DNA of 64,000 nucleotides from UKL13-3 sp044353855 (lineage in GTDB: Bacteria; Bacteroidota; Bacteroidia; UKL13-3), in assembly GCA_044353855.1 (NCBI GenBank), contig JBILBF010000001.1:806001-870000 (forward strand). Reading direction: 5' to 3'. Made by a program: the position numbers and the translations under genes. A model generated the notes under the pieces. It saw only the letters and a list, made by a program, of their open reading frames with translations, ran no database searches and was not told the origin of the DNA. This document shows, piece by piece, positions 15,861 to 25,130 of this stretch. Each line of letters opens with the position of its first letter. Position 1 is the first letter of the stretch.

Positions 15861-18122
15861 ATGACATTTGATTTAGAAATGATTAAAGCTGTATACGCCC
15901 AAATGGGAACACGTATTGATGCAGCTAGAAAAGTGACCAATAAGCCGTTAACCCTTACCGAAAAGATTTTGTATAGCCATCTTACTGAAGGTGCTACCTC
16001 AAAATCATATGCTCGTGGAGTGGATTATGTTGATTTCGGACCTGACCGTGTTGCCATGCAAGATGCAACGGCTCAAATGGCCTTGTTACAGTTTATGCAA
16101 GCCGGTAGGCCTAAAGTTGCCGTTCCATCAACTGTTCACTGTGATCACTTAATTACTGCAAAGGTTGGTGCAAAAGATGATTTACAAATAGCGAATTCAG
16201 AAAGCAAAGAAGTATTCGATTTTCTTGCTTCAGTTTCCAATAAATATGGAATCGGTTTTTGGAAACCAGGTGCAGGCATTATTCACCAAGTCGTGTTAGA
16301 AAACTATGCATTTCCTGGTGGAATGATGATTGGAACTGATTCGCATACGGTTAATGCTGGTGGGTTGGGAATGTTGGCTATTGGTGTTGGTGGAGCTGAT
16401 GCTTGTGATGTAATGGCTGGTTTGCCTTGGGAACTAAAATTTCCAAAACTAATAGGGGTAAAACTTACCGGTAAATTAAATGGTTGGGTTTCACCAAAAG
16501 ATGTGATTTTAAAAGTTGCTGGTATACTAACTGTAAAAGGTGGAACAGGTGCAATTGTTGAATATTTTGGAGAAGGCGCTACATCAATGAGTTGTACAGG
16601 TAAAGGTACAATTTGTAATATGGGTGCCGAAATTGGTGCAACAACTTCAACATTTGGATACGATGAAAGCATGGAACGATACTTACGTTCTACAGGCCGT
16701 GCCGATGTTGCTGATGCTGCAAATGCAATCAAACAGCATTTAACAGGTGATCCAGAAGTGTATGCAAATCCTTCACAATATTTTGACCAGGTTATTGAAA
16801 TTAACCTTAGCTCAATGGAGCCATACTTAAACGGTCCTTTTACACCGGATTTGGCTACTCCTGTTTCTAAAATGAAAGAAGAAGCGGCTAAAAATAATTG
16901 GCCTTTAAAAGTAGAATGGGGTTTAATTGGTTCGTGTACCAATTCCTCTTATGAAGATTTAAGTCGTGCCTCTTCTATTGCCAAACAAGCTATTGCTAAA
17001 GGCTTGGTAACTAAATCTGCTTTTGGCATTAATCCAGGTTCTGAGCAAGTGAGATATACTGCTGATAGAGATGGGTTGATAAAATCATTTACTGATTTAA
17101 ACGCCACAATATTTACAAATGCATGTGGTCCATGTATTGGTATGTGGGACAGAGTAGGAGCTGAAAAAGCAGAGAAAAACACGATTGTTCACTCGTTTAA
17201 CAGAAATTTTGCAAAACGTGCTGATGGTAATCCCAATACATTTGCTTTTGTAGCTTCCCCCGAAATGGTTGCTGCAATTGCTATCGCTGGAGACTTATCG
17301 TTCAATCCAATTACCGATAGTTTGATTAACAATAAAGGGGAATCTGTAAAATTGGATCCTCCATTTGGTGACGAATTGCCAATCAAAGGTTTCGCTGTTG
17401 AAGATGCTGGATTTGTTGCACCTGCTGCTGATGGAAGTGGCGTTCAAGTTGCTGTTTCTCCAACATCAGATAGGTTACAATTATTAGATGCTTTTGCAGC
17501 TTGGGAAGGTTCAAATCTTAATGGTTTAAAACTCCTTATCAAAGCAAAAGGGAAATGTACAACTGATCATATTTCAATGGCTGGTCCTTGGTTAAAATAC
17601 CGTGGTCATTTGGATAATATTTCAAATAATATGTTGATTGGTGCAGTGAATTTTTTCAATGAAAAAACAGATAATGTAAAAAATCAATTATCAGGGGAAT
17701 ACGCCTCAGTTCCAAAAGTTCAGCGTGATTATAAAGCAAATGGAATTGGTAGTATTGTGGTTGGAGATGAAAACTATGGCGAAGGTTCTTCACGTGAACA
17801 CGCAGCAATGGAACCCCGTCATTTAGGTGTACGTGCGGTATTGGTTAAATCATTTGCTCGTATTCACGAAACCAATTTGAAAAAACAAGGGATGTTGGCA
17901 TTGACTTTTACCGACAAAAATGATTATGAAAAAATTCAAGAAAACGATACGTTTAATATTGTTGGACTAACAACATTTACGCCAAATGTTCCATTAACGT
18001 TGGTTTTAAATCATATTGATGGAAGCAAAGAAGAAATTAGCGTTAACCATACCTACAACCAACAACAGATTGAATGGTTTAAAGCAGGTGGTGCTTTAAA
18101 TATTATTAGAGCAAGTCTGTAA
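15861..18122 (+). CDS. Aconitate hydratase, mitochondrial type
   Basis: This 753-residue aconitase interconverts citrate and isocitrate. The three [4Fe-4S] ligands are Cys359 (GSCTNS), Cys422 and Cys425 (NACGPCIG), one residue off the mammalian mitochondrial numbering 358/421/424. DSHT, the swivel-domain GDENYGEGSSREHAA and the ending INIIRASL-like strand are also present. The length of about 750 sets it apart from AcnA (~890) and AcnB (~860). It is divergent from the DUF898 gene and has its own terminator, so it is a single transcription unit. With the mitochondrial-type citrate synthase at 0.5 kb, the entry to the TCA cycle has a eukaryote-like character, which is known in this phylum. Confidence 0.96.
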   Translation: MTFDLEMIKAVYAQMGTRIDAARKVTNKPLTLTEKILYSHLTEGATSKSYARGVDYVDFGPDRVAMQDATAQMALLQFMQAGRPKVAVPSTVHCDHLITAKVGAKDDLQIANSESKEVFDFLASVSNKYGIGFWKPGAGIIHQVVLENYAFPGGMMIGTDSHTVNAGGLGMLAIGVGGADACDVMAGLPWELKFPKLIGVKLTGKLNGWVSPKDVILKVAGILTVKGGTGAIVEYFGEGATSMSCTGKGTICNMGAEIGATTSTFGYDESMERYLRSTGRADVADAANAIKQHLTGDPEVYANPSQYFDQVIEINLSSMEPYLNGPFTPDLATPVSKMKEEAAKNNWPLKVEWGLIGSCTNSSYEDLSRASSIAKQAIAKGLVTKSAFGINPGSEQVRYTADRDGLIKSFTDLNATIFTNACGPCIGMWDRVGAEKAEKNTIVHSFNRNFAKRADGNPNTFAFVASPEMVAAIAIAGDLSFNPITDSLINNKGESVKLDPPFGDELPIKGFAVEDAGFVAPAADGSGVQVAVSPTSDRLQLLDAFAAWEGSNLNGLKLLIKAKGKCTTDHISMAGPWLKYRGHLDNISNNMLIGAVNFFNEKTDNVKNQLSGEYASVPKVQRDYKANGIGSIVVGDENYGEGSSREHAAMEPRHLGVRAVLVKSFARIHETNLKKQGMLALTFTDKNDYEKIQENDTFNIVGLTTFTPNVPLTLVLNHIDGSKEEISVNHTYNQQQIEWFKAGGALNIIRASL

Positions 18123-18147
18123 TAAGAATATATATATCATTTAAATC

Positions 18148-18179
18148 AAAAGGCTGTTCCAATAGGGCAGTCTTTTTTA
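18148..18179 (+). terminator. Terminator of aconitase gene
   Basis: A stem AAAGGCTG/CAGTCTTT with one G-T pair and an 11-base loop is followed by a T-run, starting 25 bases after the stop codon. Confidence 0.7.
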
Positions 18180-18517
18180 TTTAGCTTTAATTAGATAGGA
18201 AGGGGGGTGGGGCTAAAAAGTCTAAATTCCATTAATTGAAGCATAGGTAGAATGATTTTGCATCCGAAAAAACCTTAAGTTAAATCTAGTTTCAAGTGCT
18301 TCTCAATAGTTGCTTTGGGAGCGAAACATTACTGTTGCTAAATTTTATGCTACTTTTTTTAATATTTAGATTTACACCTCTAATCCTATAATTAGTAAAC
18401 CTATACCACCTTTACTGAATAACTTATAGTTCTATTAATTCGATTAATGTAGTAAAACATTGCTATTTATATACGAGGATATTTATATCAGGCAAATTTC
18501 TTGTAATAATTGATATA
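18180..18517. other. Intergenic stretch without a supported gene
   Basis: Low-GC, many stops in all frames. One minus-strand segment at 18372-18419 reads SKGGIGLLIIGLEV, which resembles the G2 box of a histidine-kinase ATPase domain, but nothing around it supports the kinase. Confidence 0.4.
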
Positions 18518-18536
18518 GAAACACATTCTGTGTTTC
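18518..18536 (-). terminator. Perfect hairpin after the S8 peptidase gene
   Basis: GAAACACA/TGTGTTTC with a three-base loop forms a perfect 8-bp stem about 57 bases after the stop codon. It lacks a strong T-run, so termination is uncertain. Confidence 0.35.
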
Positions 18537-18593
18537 CATATTAGCTTGTAAGTTCTTATTCCCTCCATTTTTGCACTATTAAATTCAAGAAAA

Positions 18594-20156
18594 TCATTTC
18601 TTATTTACTACTGCTTCTGCCATTTTCAAAGCTTCATAAGCATTCACTATTCCTCCTGTTTTACATAAATCTGTCATGTTAACTTTTATTTTACGATTGC
18701 CAGGTAATATTACTTTTCCTTTAATTTTAACAGATGATTGCATGATGATATCTTTTATCTGATTGGCAGTAAGTGTAGGATAATATGACCATACTAATGC
18801 TGCTACACCTGAAGTAACTGGAGCAGCCATGCTTGTTCCATTAAAACTTGCATATTTTGAATCTGGTATTGTTGAATAAATGTCAACTCCTGGTGCAAAT
18901 ACATCTACATTTTCACGACCATAATTTGAGAAATCGGCAGCAATTGTTTTTCCTTTTTGCCAACTCGAAGCCCCAATTTCTAACCAACTCGAGGCTTCTC
19001 CAGAATTATCTGCATATCTATCGCGTGGAAAATTATTGCTAGTGTCTGTATTTTTTCCATCGTTACCTGCCGCATGTACCAACAAAACATCTTTACTTAC
19101 TGCGTATCTTACAGCATCATCTACAATATATTTTGAAGGGGAGTAATTTTTGCCAAAACTCATATTGATAATTTTTGCTCCATTGTCTACTGCATATCGA
19201 ATACCATTTGCTATATCTTTATCTCTTTCATCTCCATTTGGTACCACTCTTACTACCATTATGTTCACATTATTGGCCACACCTTTCATTCCTATCGTGT
19301 TATCTCTTATAGCTGCAATAATTCCTGCAACATGGGTGCCATGTCCCCCTTCAGGCCCTTCATAATGGTTATTTCCATATATACGTTCCGTATTATCCGA
19401 ATAATTATCGCCTACAATTGAACGAGTATCTAAATCTACATTTAACTGCGAATTCAGTTCGGTTTGGTAATGTTCTATTGCACTATTTAATTGGTTTTTT
19501 AGTTCTTTTAAGGAACTTTTGTTTTTAGCTGCAATCGTTAAGATATTTTTTTCCATTGCATTATTTGGTTTGAATGCTTTCAATTGATTTGATGTTGGGT
19601 TATCAGTACCAATAGATTTAATAACAGAATCTATATTTTTATTAATTTCTTTATATAAAGAAATACTTTCATTAGCAGATGTTATGCGGTTTTCATATAG
19701 GGTTTTTACTTTTACATACGCTTCATAATTAGCTCCAGCCTTTGGTTCATTTTGTTCATATTTTACTGATAATTCTTTATAAACTCTCGTGAGCTCTAAG
19801 TTATCAGTATTCACATCACCATTTTTTCCACCTATAAAATTCCATCCATGTATATCATCTATATATCCATTTCTGTCATCATCAATATTATTGTTGTCAA
19901 TTTCTTTTTTATTGGTCCAAATTATTGATTTTAAATCTTCATGATCTATTTCGGTTCCTCCGTCAATAACAGCAACAATTATGGGAGTTGATATTTTTGT
20001 AATCAACAATTCAGAATAGGCACGTTCTGAACTTACTCCAGGTACTTTATCTTTTTTTAAATCAAGATTATACCAGTTTGTTGGTGCATTTTTTTGTGCA
20101 ATTGAATATGTAATCGCAAAACATAAATAAAAGAGTGTAACAGCAATTTTTTTCAT
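18594..20156 (-). CDS. Subtilisin-like S8 serine peptidase with a long insert before the catalytic His
   Basis: This 520-residue secreted protease has a signal peptide ending near SIAQ (residue 21). The catalytic triad is Asp65 (VIDGGTEIDHEDL), His272 (GGHGTHVAG) and Ser442 (NGTSMAAP), with the oxyanion Asn365 (HAAGND). Typical subtilisins have about 30-40 residues between Asp and His. Here there are about 206, because a helical, lysine/glutamate-rich insert (about 118-245) follows a DDDRNGYIDDIHGWNF stretch. There is no T9SS sorting domain, so it may stay in the periplasm or reach the outside in another way. No propeptide domain is obvious. It may share its upstream region with a putative small RNA. 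Confidence 0.92.
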   Translation of the reverse strand: MKKIAVTLFYLCFAITYSIAQKNAPTNWYNLDLKKDKVPGVSSERAYSELLITKISTPIIVAVIDGGTEIDHEDLKSIIWTNKKEIDNNNIDDDRNGYIDDIHGWNFIGGKNGDVNTDNLELTRVYKELSVKYEQNEPKAGANYEAYVKVKTLYENRITSANESISLYKEINKNIDSVIKSIGTDNPTSNQLKAFKPNNAMEKNILTIAAKNKSSLKELKNQLNSAIEHYQTELNSQLNVDLDTRSIVGDNYSDNTERIYGNNHYEGPEGGHGTHVAGIIAAIRDNTIGMKGVANNVNIMVVRVVPNGDERDKDIANGIRYAVDNGAKIINMSFGKNYSPSKYIVDDAVRYAVSKDVLLVHAAGNDGKNTDTSNNFPRDRYADNSGEASSWLEIGASSWQKGKTIAADFSNYGRENVDVFAPGVDIYSTIPDSKYASFNGTSMAAPVTSGVAALVWSYYPTLTANQIKDIIMQSSVKIKGKVILPGNRKIKVNMTDLCKTGGIVNAYEALKMAEAVVNKK

Positions 20157-20261
20157 TATAAGTATTCATTAATAATATGCTAAAATAATAGGAAGCAGTG
20201 AGATTTTGTAAAAGCTTTTTGTTAAATGGATAATATTTCGTGATAAAGGGTAATAAGGGCT

Positions 20262-20372
20262 TTTTTAAAAACGAAAAGCCCCCTTGCGGGGGCCTTTCTA
20301 GCCTATGAAACAAATTGCATCCCTACTCAAAGATGCAAACTCTTAATTCTTTTTTTCTAATCTGATTATTAC
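20262..20372 (-). ncRNA. Candidate small RNA or long leader on the minus strand
   Basis: A perfect -7 element (TATCTTTG, 20377-20384) is followed by about 110 bases and then a GC-rich hairpin with T-run on the minus strand (20264-20294). Inside lies a second small hairpin with stem GCATC/GATGC (about 20313-20335). No open reading frame with coding character is seen. It could be an independent small RNA or an attenuated leader of the S8 peptidase gene 106 bases further on. It matches no RNA family I recognise. Confidence 0.35.
20264..20294 (-). terminator. Strong intrinsic terminator
   Basis: GCCCCC/GGGGGC six-base stem with a four-base loop, followed on the minus strand by TTTTCGTTTTT. It lies between the S8 peptidase start and the RND gene end, where it fits only as the end of the candidate small RNA or the end of the efflux operon. 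Confidence 0.7.
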
Positions 20373-20376
20373 CCTA

Positions 20377-20384
20377 CAAAGATA
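20377..20384 (-). promoter_or_regulatory. -7 promoter element of candidate small RNA
   Basis: TATCTTTG is a perfect TAnnTTTG match. No convincing -33 TTG is seen about 20 bases upstream. Confidence 0.45.
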
Positions 20385-20508
20385 CTACAATACTATGCAT
20401 GCATACGAACTTTTATTATCATTTTTATGTCATTTTGAACTTCTGTTTGATAGTTTATTAACGATAATCTTGTTTTAAAAGTATGTAGCTCTTTTAGTAA
20501 GTTGTATT

Positions 20509-23500
20509 TTATAAAGATGATGGTGAAATTAAATCTGTTTCACCTTGATCAAATTTATGTTTAGGCTTAATTCCCAAACGTAATTTTAAATTTTCAGATA
20601 AATAAAGCATTACTGGTACTAAAATTAATGTAAGAATTGTAGCAAAACCTAAACCGAAAATCATAGTCCACGATAAAGGGCCCCAAAATGCAACACTATC
20701 TCCTCCAAAGAAAATATGAGGATTACCCGTTTGAAACAATAATTCAAAATCGATGTTTAACCCTACCGCCAAAGGTATTAAACCTAGCATGGTTGCAGTT
20801 GCTGTTAACAATACAGGAGTCATGCGTGTTCGGCCTGCTTCAATAATTGCTTGCCTTAAGGGCATGCCTTCGCCAATTAAAATTTCGGTAAACTCTACCA
20901 GCAAAATTCCATTCCGAACCACAATTCCAGCAAGCGCAATAATTCCTACACCCGTCATGATGATTGAGATTTCCATATTAAATATGGAGAATCCTAAGAA
21001 TACACCAATTAAAGAGAGAACAATTTCACTCAAAATGATAATTGGTTTGGAGATTGAATTAAACTGAGTAACCAAAATTAAGAAGATAAGTCCAAGTGAA
21101 GTCATTAAAGCTCCACCCAAAAATGCCCCTGTTTCAGCTTGTTCTTCCTGCTCCCCACCCATTTTTACTATAACTCCTTGTGGCAAATTATAGCGCTTTA
21201 AAGCGTTATCTATCTTCCCTACAATTTCGTTAGCATTAAATCCAGTTAGTACATTTGATGAAAGCGTAATAATTGGTTTTTCGTTGTACCGTTTAATTCC
21301 TCCAAATGTATTTCCATAACGCACAGTTGCAACTGATGATAATGGAATCTGACGAATTTGTCCGCCCATATTCATATCCCTAAATATTATTTTCAGGTTC
21401 ATCAACGCACTAATATTGTTACGTTGATTTTCTTGGTAACGAATTTGAATCGGATATTCATCGTTTGCATCTTTTAATTTACTTGGGTCATCTAAACCAA
21501 AAATGGCACTCCTCAATTGCATTCCAATTTGTGCAGTACTTATACCCTCACGATTGGCTCTTTCTCTATCAACTTCTACCACTATTTCGGGTTTGCTCGA
21601 TTGTACATCTGATTTTAATTCTTCAATACCGGGGATATCCAATGAATCTAAATAACGCTTGATATCCGATCCAACACCAACCAATTGGTTAATATCATCA
21701 CCTTTAATATCTACTGCTATAGGCTTACCTGTTGGTGGGCCATTGCTTTCTTGGTCTACTATTACTTCTACCCCAGGAAGTCCTTTAGTGGCTTCACGTA
21801 TTTTGCTTAGGTAAGGTGATGTTGCTTCTCCGTTGCGTTTGGCAAACGAAACAAAAGCAACTGTTACTTTTCCTAAATGAGGTGTTGCACTAAAATTGTA
21901 TTCAAATTGGGATGGATCATTGGCACCAATAGCCACATTTGCAATAATGGATTCTACAATTGGATTGTTTTCACCAACTACTTTATAGACTCTATCTTCT
22001 ACTATTTGTGTAATCGAATCGGTGTAAGCTGCTGATGTACCTGTAGGTAGGGTAATATAGGTATAAACAAAGTTAGGATCTGATTTAGGAAAAAATACTA
22101 CACTAGGCGATACAATTGCGGTGAGTATAAAAGTAAAAATAAACAATACAAAAGTTCCTACAAGCATCCAAACTGGACGATTTTTTTGCAATACCCATTC
22201 CATAATTCCTTTATAAAAATTTTGAACTTTTGGCCATTGAACTTCTTGGAAATTTTTGATCCATTTCCAAAATACAAAACGATTTAATGAATACAAGCCA
22301 AAGAGTACTATGATAAAATTACCCGTACCTACATTGCCTGTAATATATGATATTAAGGCAATGGCAGCAAAAATAATAGCAGTGATTTTATAGCCTTTTT
22401 TATTGCTTCTTACTTTATCTTCTTCTTCATGCGTTTTCATAAATTGAACCGCAAATACTGGATTGATAATATAAGCAACTACAAGTGAAGCTAATAAGGT
22501 AATAATTAATGTAACAGGTAAAAAGTACATAAACTTACCAATTACCCCTTGCCAAAACATTAGCGGAATAAATGGTGCAAGGGTTGTCATAGTTCCAGCA
22601 AATACAGGAACAAAAACTTCTCCTGCAGCAATTTTTGCAGCTTTTTTTATCGGCATTTTCCCATTTGCAAAAATACGATGTGTATTTTCTACCACTACAA
22701 TAGCATCATCTACTACAATACCTAAGGCAAGTAAAAAAGAGAACAAAACAATAAAGTTTAGTTTGAACCCAATTATTGGGAAAACCATAAACGCAATAGC
22801 ACAAGATAATGGAACAGACATAGCCACAAAGAGGGCATTGGTGGTTCCCATAAAAAACATGAGGATAACAGTAACCAAAATAAACCCGATAATGATTGTA
22901 TTAATCATATCATGTAAGGTGGTTCGTGTTTCCGATGATTGATCTCCAGTTATGGTAATTTTGATACCTTCAGGGAAAATATCTTTTTCATAACGTTTGG
23001 TTATATCACTTATTTTATCGGATGCATCAATCAGGTTCTCGCCACTTTTTTTAATTACGTTAAGAGTAATTACAGGTTTGTGTTCTAATCGAGCGTAACT
23101 TTCCTTTTCCTTGTATCCATCTTTTACTTCAGCTATATCTTTAAGGTAAACAGTTGCGCCTGTTTGTCCTCTTATCACAATATCTCCAAGTTTATTTGGG
23201 TCTTTGTATTCGCCTTTTACACTAATAGAACGTTTTAAGCCATCCATATCCACAAGCCCTCCGCTCACCGTCATATTTTCGTATTGAATAGCTCCTTTAA
23301 TATCTGAAAGGGTTATATGTGCTACTTGCGCTTTATACAAATCTACATTAATCTGAATTTCTCTTTCGAGTTCACCCGACATACGGGCTTCGGTAATTTC
23401 TCTTAATCCCTCAATTTCATCTTGTAATTGGTCAGCATATTTTTTCATTTTATCCAATGGCAAATCGCCACTGATATGCACCTGCATAATTGGGAATTGG

Positions 23501-23925
23501 GAAGCATCAATGTCCGTTACTTGAGGATCTTGTGGTAAATTATCGGGCAAGTCATTTTTTGCTTTACTCACCGCATCTTTTACCCGTTGCAAAGCTAAAT
23601 CTACATTTTGATCGGTATTGAATTCAACATTGATAACTGAAAAATCTTGAACGGAGTTGCTCTTAATTTTTTTAACGCCTGTGATAGTTGCCATTTGCTT
23701 TTCAAGCTGTTTGGTAACTAGTTTTTCCATGTCATTTGGCGCAGTTCCTGGGTATACAGTTGTAATCAAAATACTCGGAAATTTTACCTCAGGAAATTGT
23801 TCTTTGGGTAAACTATTGTAGGATATCAATCCCACTAGCGTAATGATAATAGTAAGTATAAAAATACTTGTTTTATTATCGATACTCCAATTGGATATGA
23901 AAAAACCTTTATTTGAATCTTGCAT
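20509..23925 (-). CDS. RND-family multidrug/efflux inner-membrane transporter
   Basis: This 1138-residue proton-driven RND pump (HAE1/AcrB class) has membrane segment 1 followed by SYNSLPKEQFPEVKFPSIL, a large periplasmic domain, and the TM4 proton-relay aspartates in ALGIVVDDAIVVVENTHR. The second periplasmic domain and a second membrane bundle follow. About 100 residues beyond the usual ~1040 sit partly around positions 505-560, where extra hydrophobic segments (ITAIIFAAIALISYITGN) lie between the halves. It is the last gene of a four-gene operon (TetR, TolC-like, adaptor, pump). The substrate cannot be read from sequence. Confidence 0.95.
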   Translation of the reverse strand: MQDSNKGFFISNWSIDNKTSIFILTIIITLVGLISYNSLPKEQFPEVKFPSILITTVYPGTAPNDMEKLVTKQLEKQMATITGVKKIKSNSVQDFSVINVEFNTDQNVDLALQRVKDAVSKAKNDLPDNLPQDPQVTDIDASQFPIMQVHISGDLPLDKMKKYADQLQDEIEGLREITEARMSGELEREIQINVDLYKAQVAHITLSDIKGAIQYENMTVSGGLVDMDGLKRSISVKGEYKDPNKLGDIVIRGQTGATVYLKDIAEVKDGYKEKESYARLEHKPVITLNVIKKSGENLIDASDKISDITKRYEKDIFPEGIKITITGDQSSETRTTLHDMINTIIIGFILVTVILMFFMGTTNALFVAMSVPLSCAIAFMVFPIIGFKLNFIVLFSFLLALGIVVDDAIVVVENTHRIFANGKMPIKKAAKIAAGEVFVPVFAGTMTTLAPFIPLMFWQGVIGKFMYFLPVTLIITLLASLVVAYIINPVFAVQFMKTHEEEDKVRSNKKGYKITAIIFAAIALISYITGNVGTGNFIIVLFGLYSLNRFVFWKWIKNFQEVQWPKVQNFYKGIMEWVLQKNRPVWMLVGTFVLFIFTFILTAIVSPSVVFFPKSDPNFVYTYITLPTGTSAAYTDSITQIVEDRVYKVVGENNPIVESIIANVAIGANDPSQFEYNFSATPHLGKVTVAFVSFAKRNGEATSPYLSKIREATKGLPGVEVIVDQESNGPPTGKPIAVDIKGDDINQLVGVGSDIKRYLDSLDIPGIEELKSDVQSSKPEIVVEVDRERANREGISTAQIGMQLRSAIFGLDDPSKLKDANDEYPIQIRYQENQRNNISALMNLKIIFRDMNMGGQIRQIPLSSVATVRYGNTFGGIKRYNEKPIITLSSNVLTGFNANEIVGKIDNALKRYNLPQGVIVKMGGEQEEQAETGAFLGGALMTSLGLIFLILVTQFNSISKPIIILSEIVLSLIGVFLGFSIFNMEISIIMTGVGIIALAGIVVRNGILLVEFTEILIGEGMPLRQAIIEAGRTRMTPVLLTATATMLGLIPLAVGLNIDFELLFQTGNPHIFFGGDSVAFWGPLSWTMIFGLGFATILTLILVPVMLYLSENLKLRLGIKPKHKFDQGETDLISPSSL

Positions 23926-23956
23926 AATTTGTTATGTTAAATGGGTTAACTATTAC

Positions 23957-25093
23957 TTATAGTTTAACAGTTTGGCCATCTGTTAAATCTTGAAATCCAA
24001 CAGAAATGACATTGTCACCTTCATTTAAGCCTGATAAAATTTCACTCAGTCCGTTGTATTGTTTTCCAACTTGTACAGTTATTTTTTTAGCAATCAATTT
24101 ATTGGCTTTTTGTATTGCAATAAATACTATTTGTGAGCCATCAATTTCTTGTATTGCATTTATTGGAACCACAATAGCATTGGCTTTATTATAGTCTACA
24201 ATTTTAATTTGCGAAACCATGTTTGGTGATAAATCATTATCACTTGGTAAGTTTATTTCTACATTAAATGTACGCGACATTTTATCAATAGTTTTGGATG
24301 AATAACTCACTTTAGCTGAAATCGTTTTTTGAATATCGGGGAATGTAATGCTCACGGCATCACCTATTTTTACAATGCTTGCATACGCTTCAGATAAATC
24401 TGCTTTTACTTTTAACGCATCAGGATTTATCACAGTAATACATGGAACACCTGGTGCAACATTTTGACCTACTTTAATAGAAACCTCATCTACCGTTCCA
24501 TTATAATCAGCTTTTATATAGTACATATCTAACGCTTCTTTTTGGGCATCCATTATTTTTTCCAAACTTTCTTTCGCATTTTTTGCTTGCAGGTATTCTA
24601 TTTCACTACCAACTTTTTGTTCCCATAATTCTTTACGTTTTTCAAACATTGTGTTCGCTAGTTCATATTGTTTTTTGGTTGTTTCCAATTGAGCTCTGGT
24701 AGCTTTGGTATCCAACTCTGCCAATATTTGGCCTTTACTTATAAGTTGCCCAACTTTTACCTTTATTTTAGTTACTGAACTTGGCACTTTTGCGCTGTAG
24801 GTAATGTTTTCATCACCATCTACTCGTCCTTGTACATCAATTGCATGAATAAAATTTTGTTTTACAACAGCTGTAAGTGCTATTACTTTCGAACGGTCTT
24901 CTTCTTTGTTTAAGCTATCACCCATGGCAAGAATTTCTTCTTGTAAAGTTGCTATTTGTGCGGTAATTTCTGCTTGTTGTGTTTTTAATTTTTCGAGTTG
25001 AGCTTTTTTTGCCTCAGATGAAACGGAGCCACCACATGCAGCTAATAAGCTAGCAAAAAAGAGGGTTGAGAAGATGATTGTTATATTTTTCAT
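23957..25093 (-). CDS. RND efflux periplasmic adaptor (membrane-fusion lipoprotein)
   Basis: This 378-residue membrane-fusion protein is anchored as a lipoprotein (lipobox LLAAC, Cys20). A coiled-coil stretch (about 30-65) is followed by the lipoyl/barrel region (VQGRVDGDENITYSAKVPSSV, GQLISKGQILAELD), a hairpin around 110-170, and beta-barrel and membrane-proximal domains. It links the RND pump to the TolC-like channel. The gap is 31 bases to the pump gene and 37 bases from the TolC-like gene, as expected in one operon. Confidence 0.94.
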   Translation of the reverse strand: MKNITIIFSTLFFASLLAACGGSVSSEAKKAQLEKLKTQQAEITAQIATLQEEILAMGDSLNKEEDRSKVIALTAVVKQNFIHAIDVQGRVDGDENITYSAKVPSSVTKIKVKVGQLISKGQILAELDTKATRAQLETTKKQYELANTMFEKRKELWEQKVGSEIEYLQAKNAKESLEKIMDAQKEALDMYYIKADYNGTVDEVSIKVGQNVAPGVPCITVINPDALKVKADLSEAYASIVKIGDAVSITFPDIQKTISAKVSYSSKTIDKMSRTFNVEINLPSDNDLSPNMVSQIKIVDYNKANAIVVPINAIQEIDGSQIVFIAIQKANKLIAKKITVQVGKQYNGLSEILSGLNEGDNVISVGFQDLTDGQTVKL

Positions 25094-25130
25094 AAGTTGT
25101 TATCGTTTATTTTCTTTATTAGTTATGTAA

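Noticed and set aside
16304..16942. Long open frame of 212 codons opposite aconitase
   Set aside because: It runs fully antisense to a strongly conserved gene; its length is caused by codon choice on the other strand.
18372..18419. Minus-strand SKGGIGLLIIGLEV as remnant of a histidine-kinase ATPase domain
   Set aside because: Only about ten residues match, the DNG motif upstream is absent, and the following sequence does not continue the domain.
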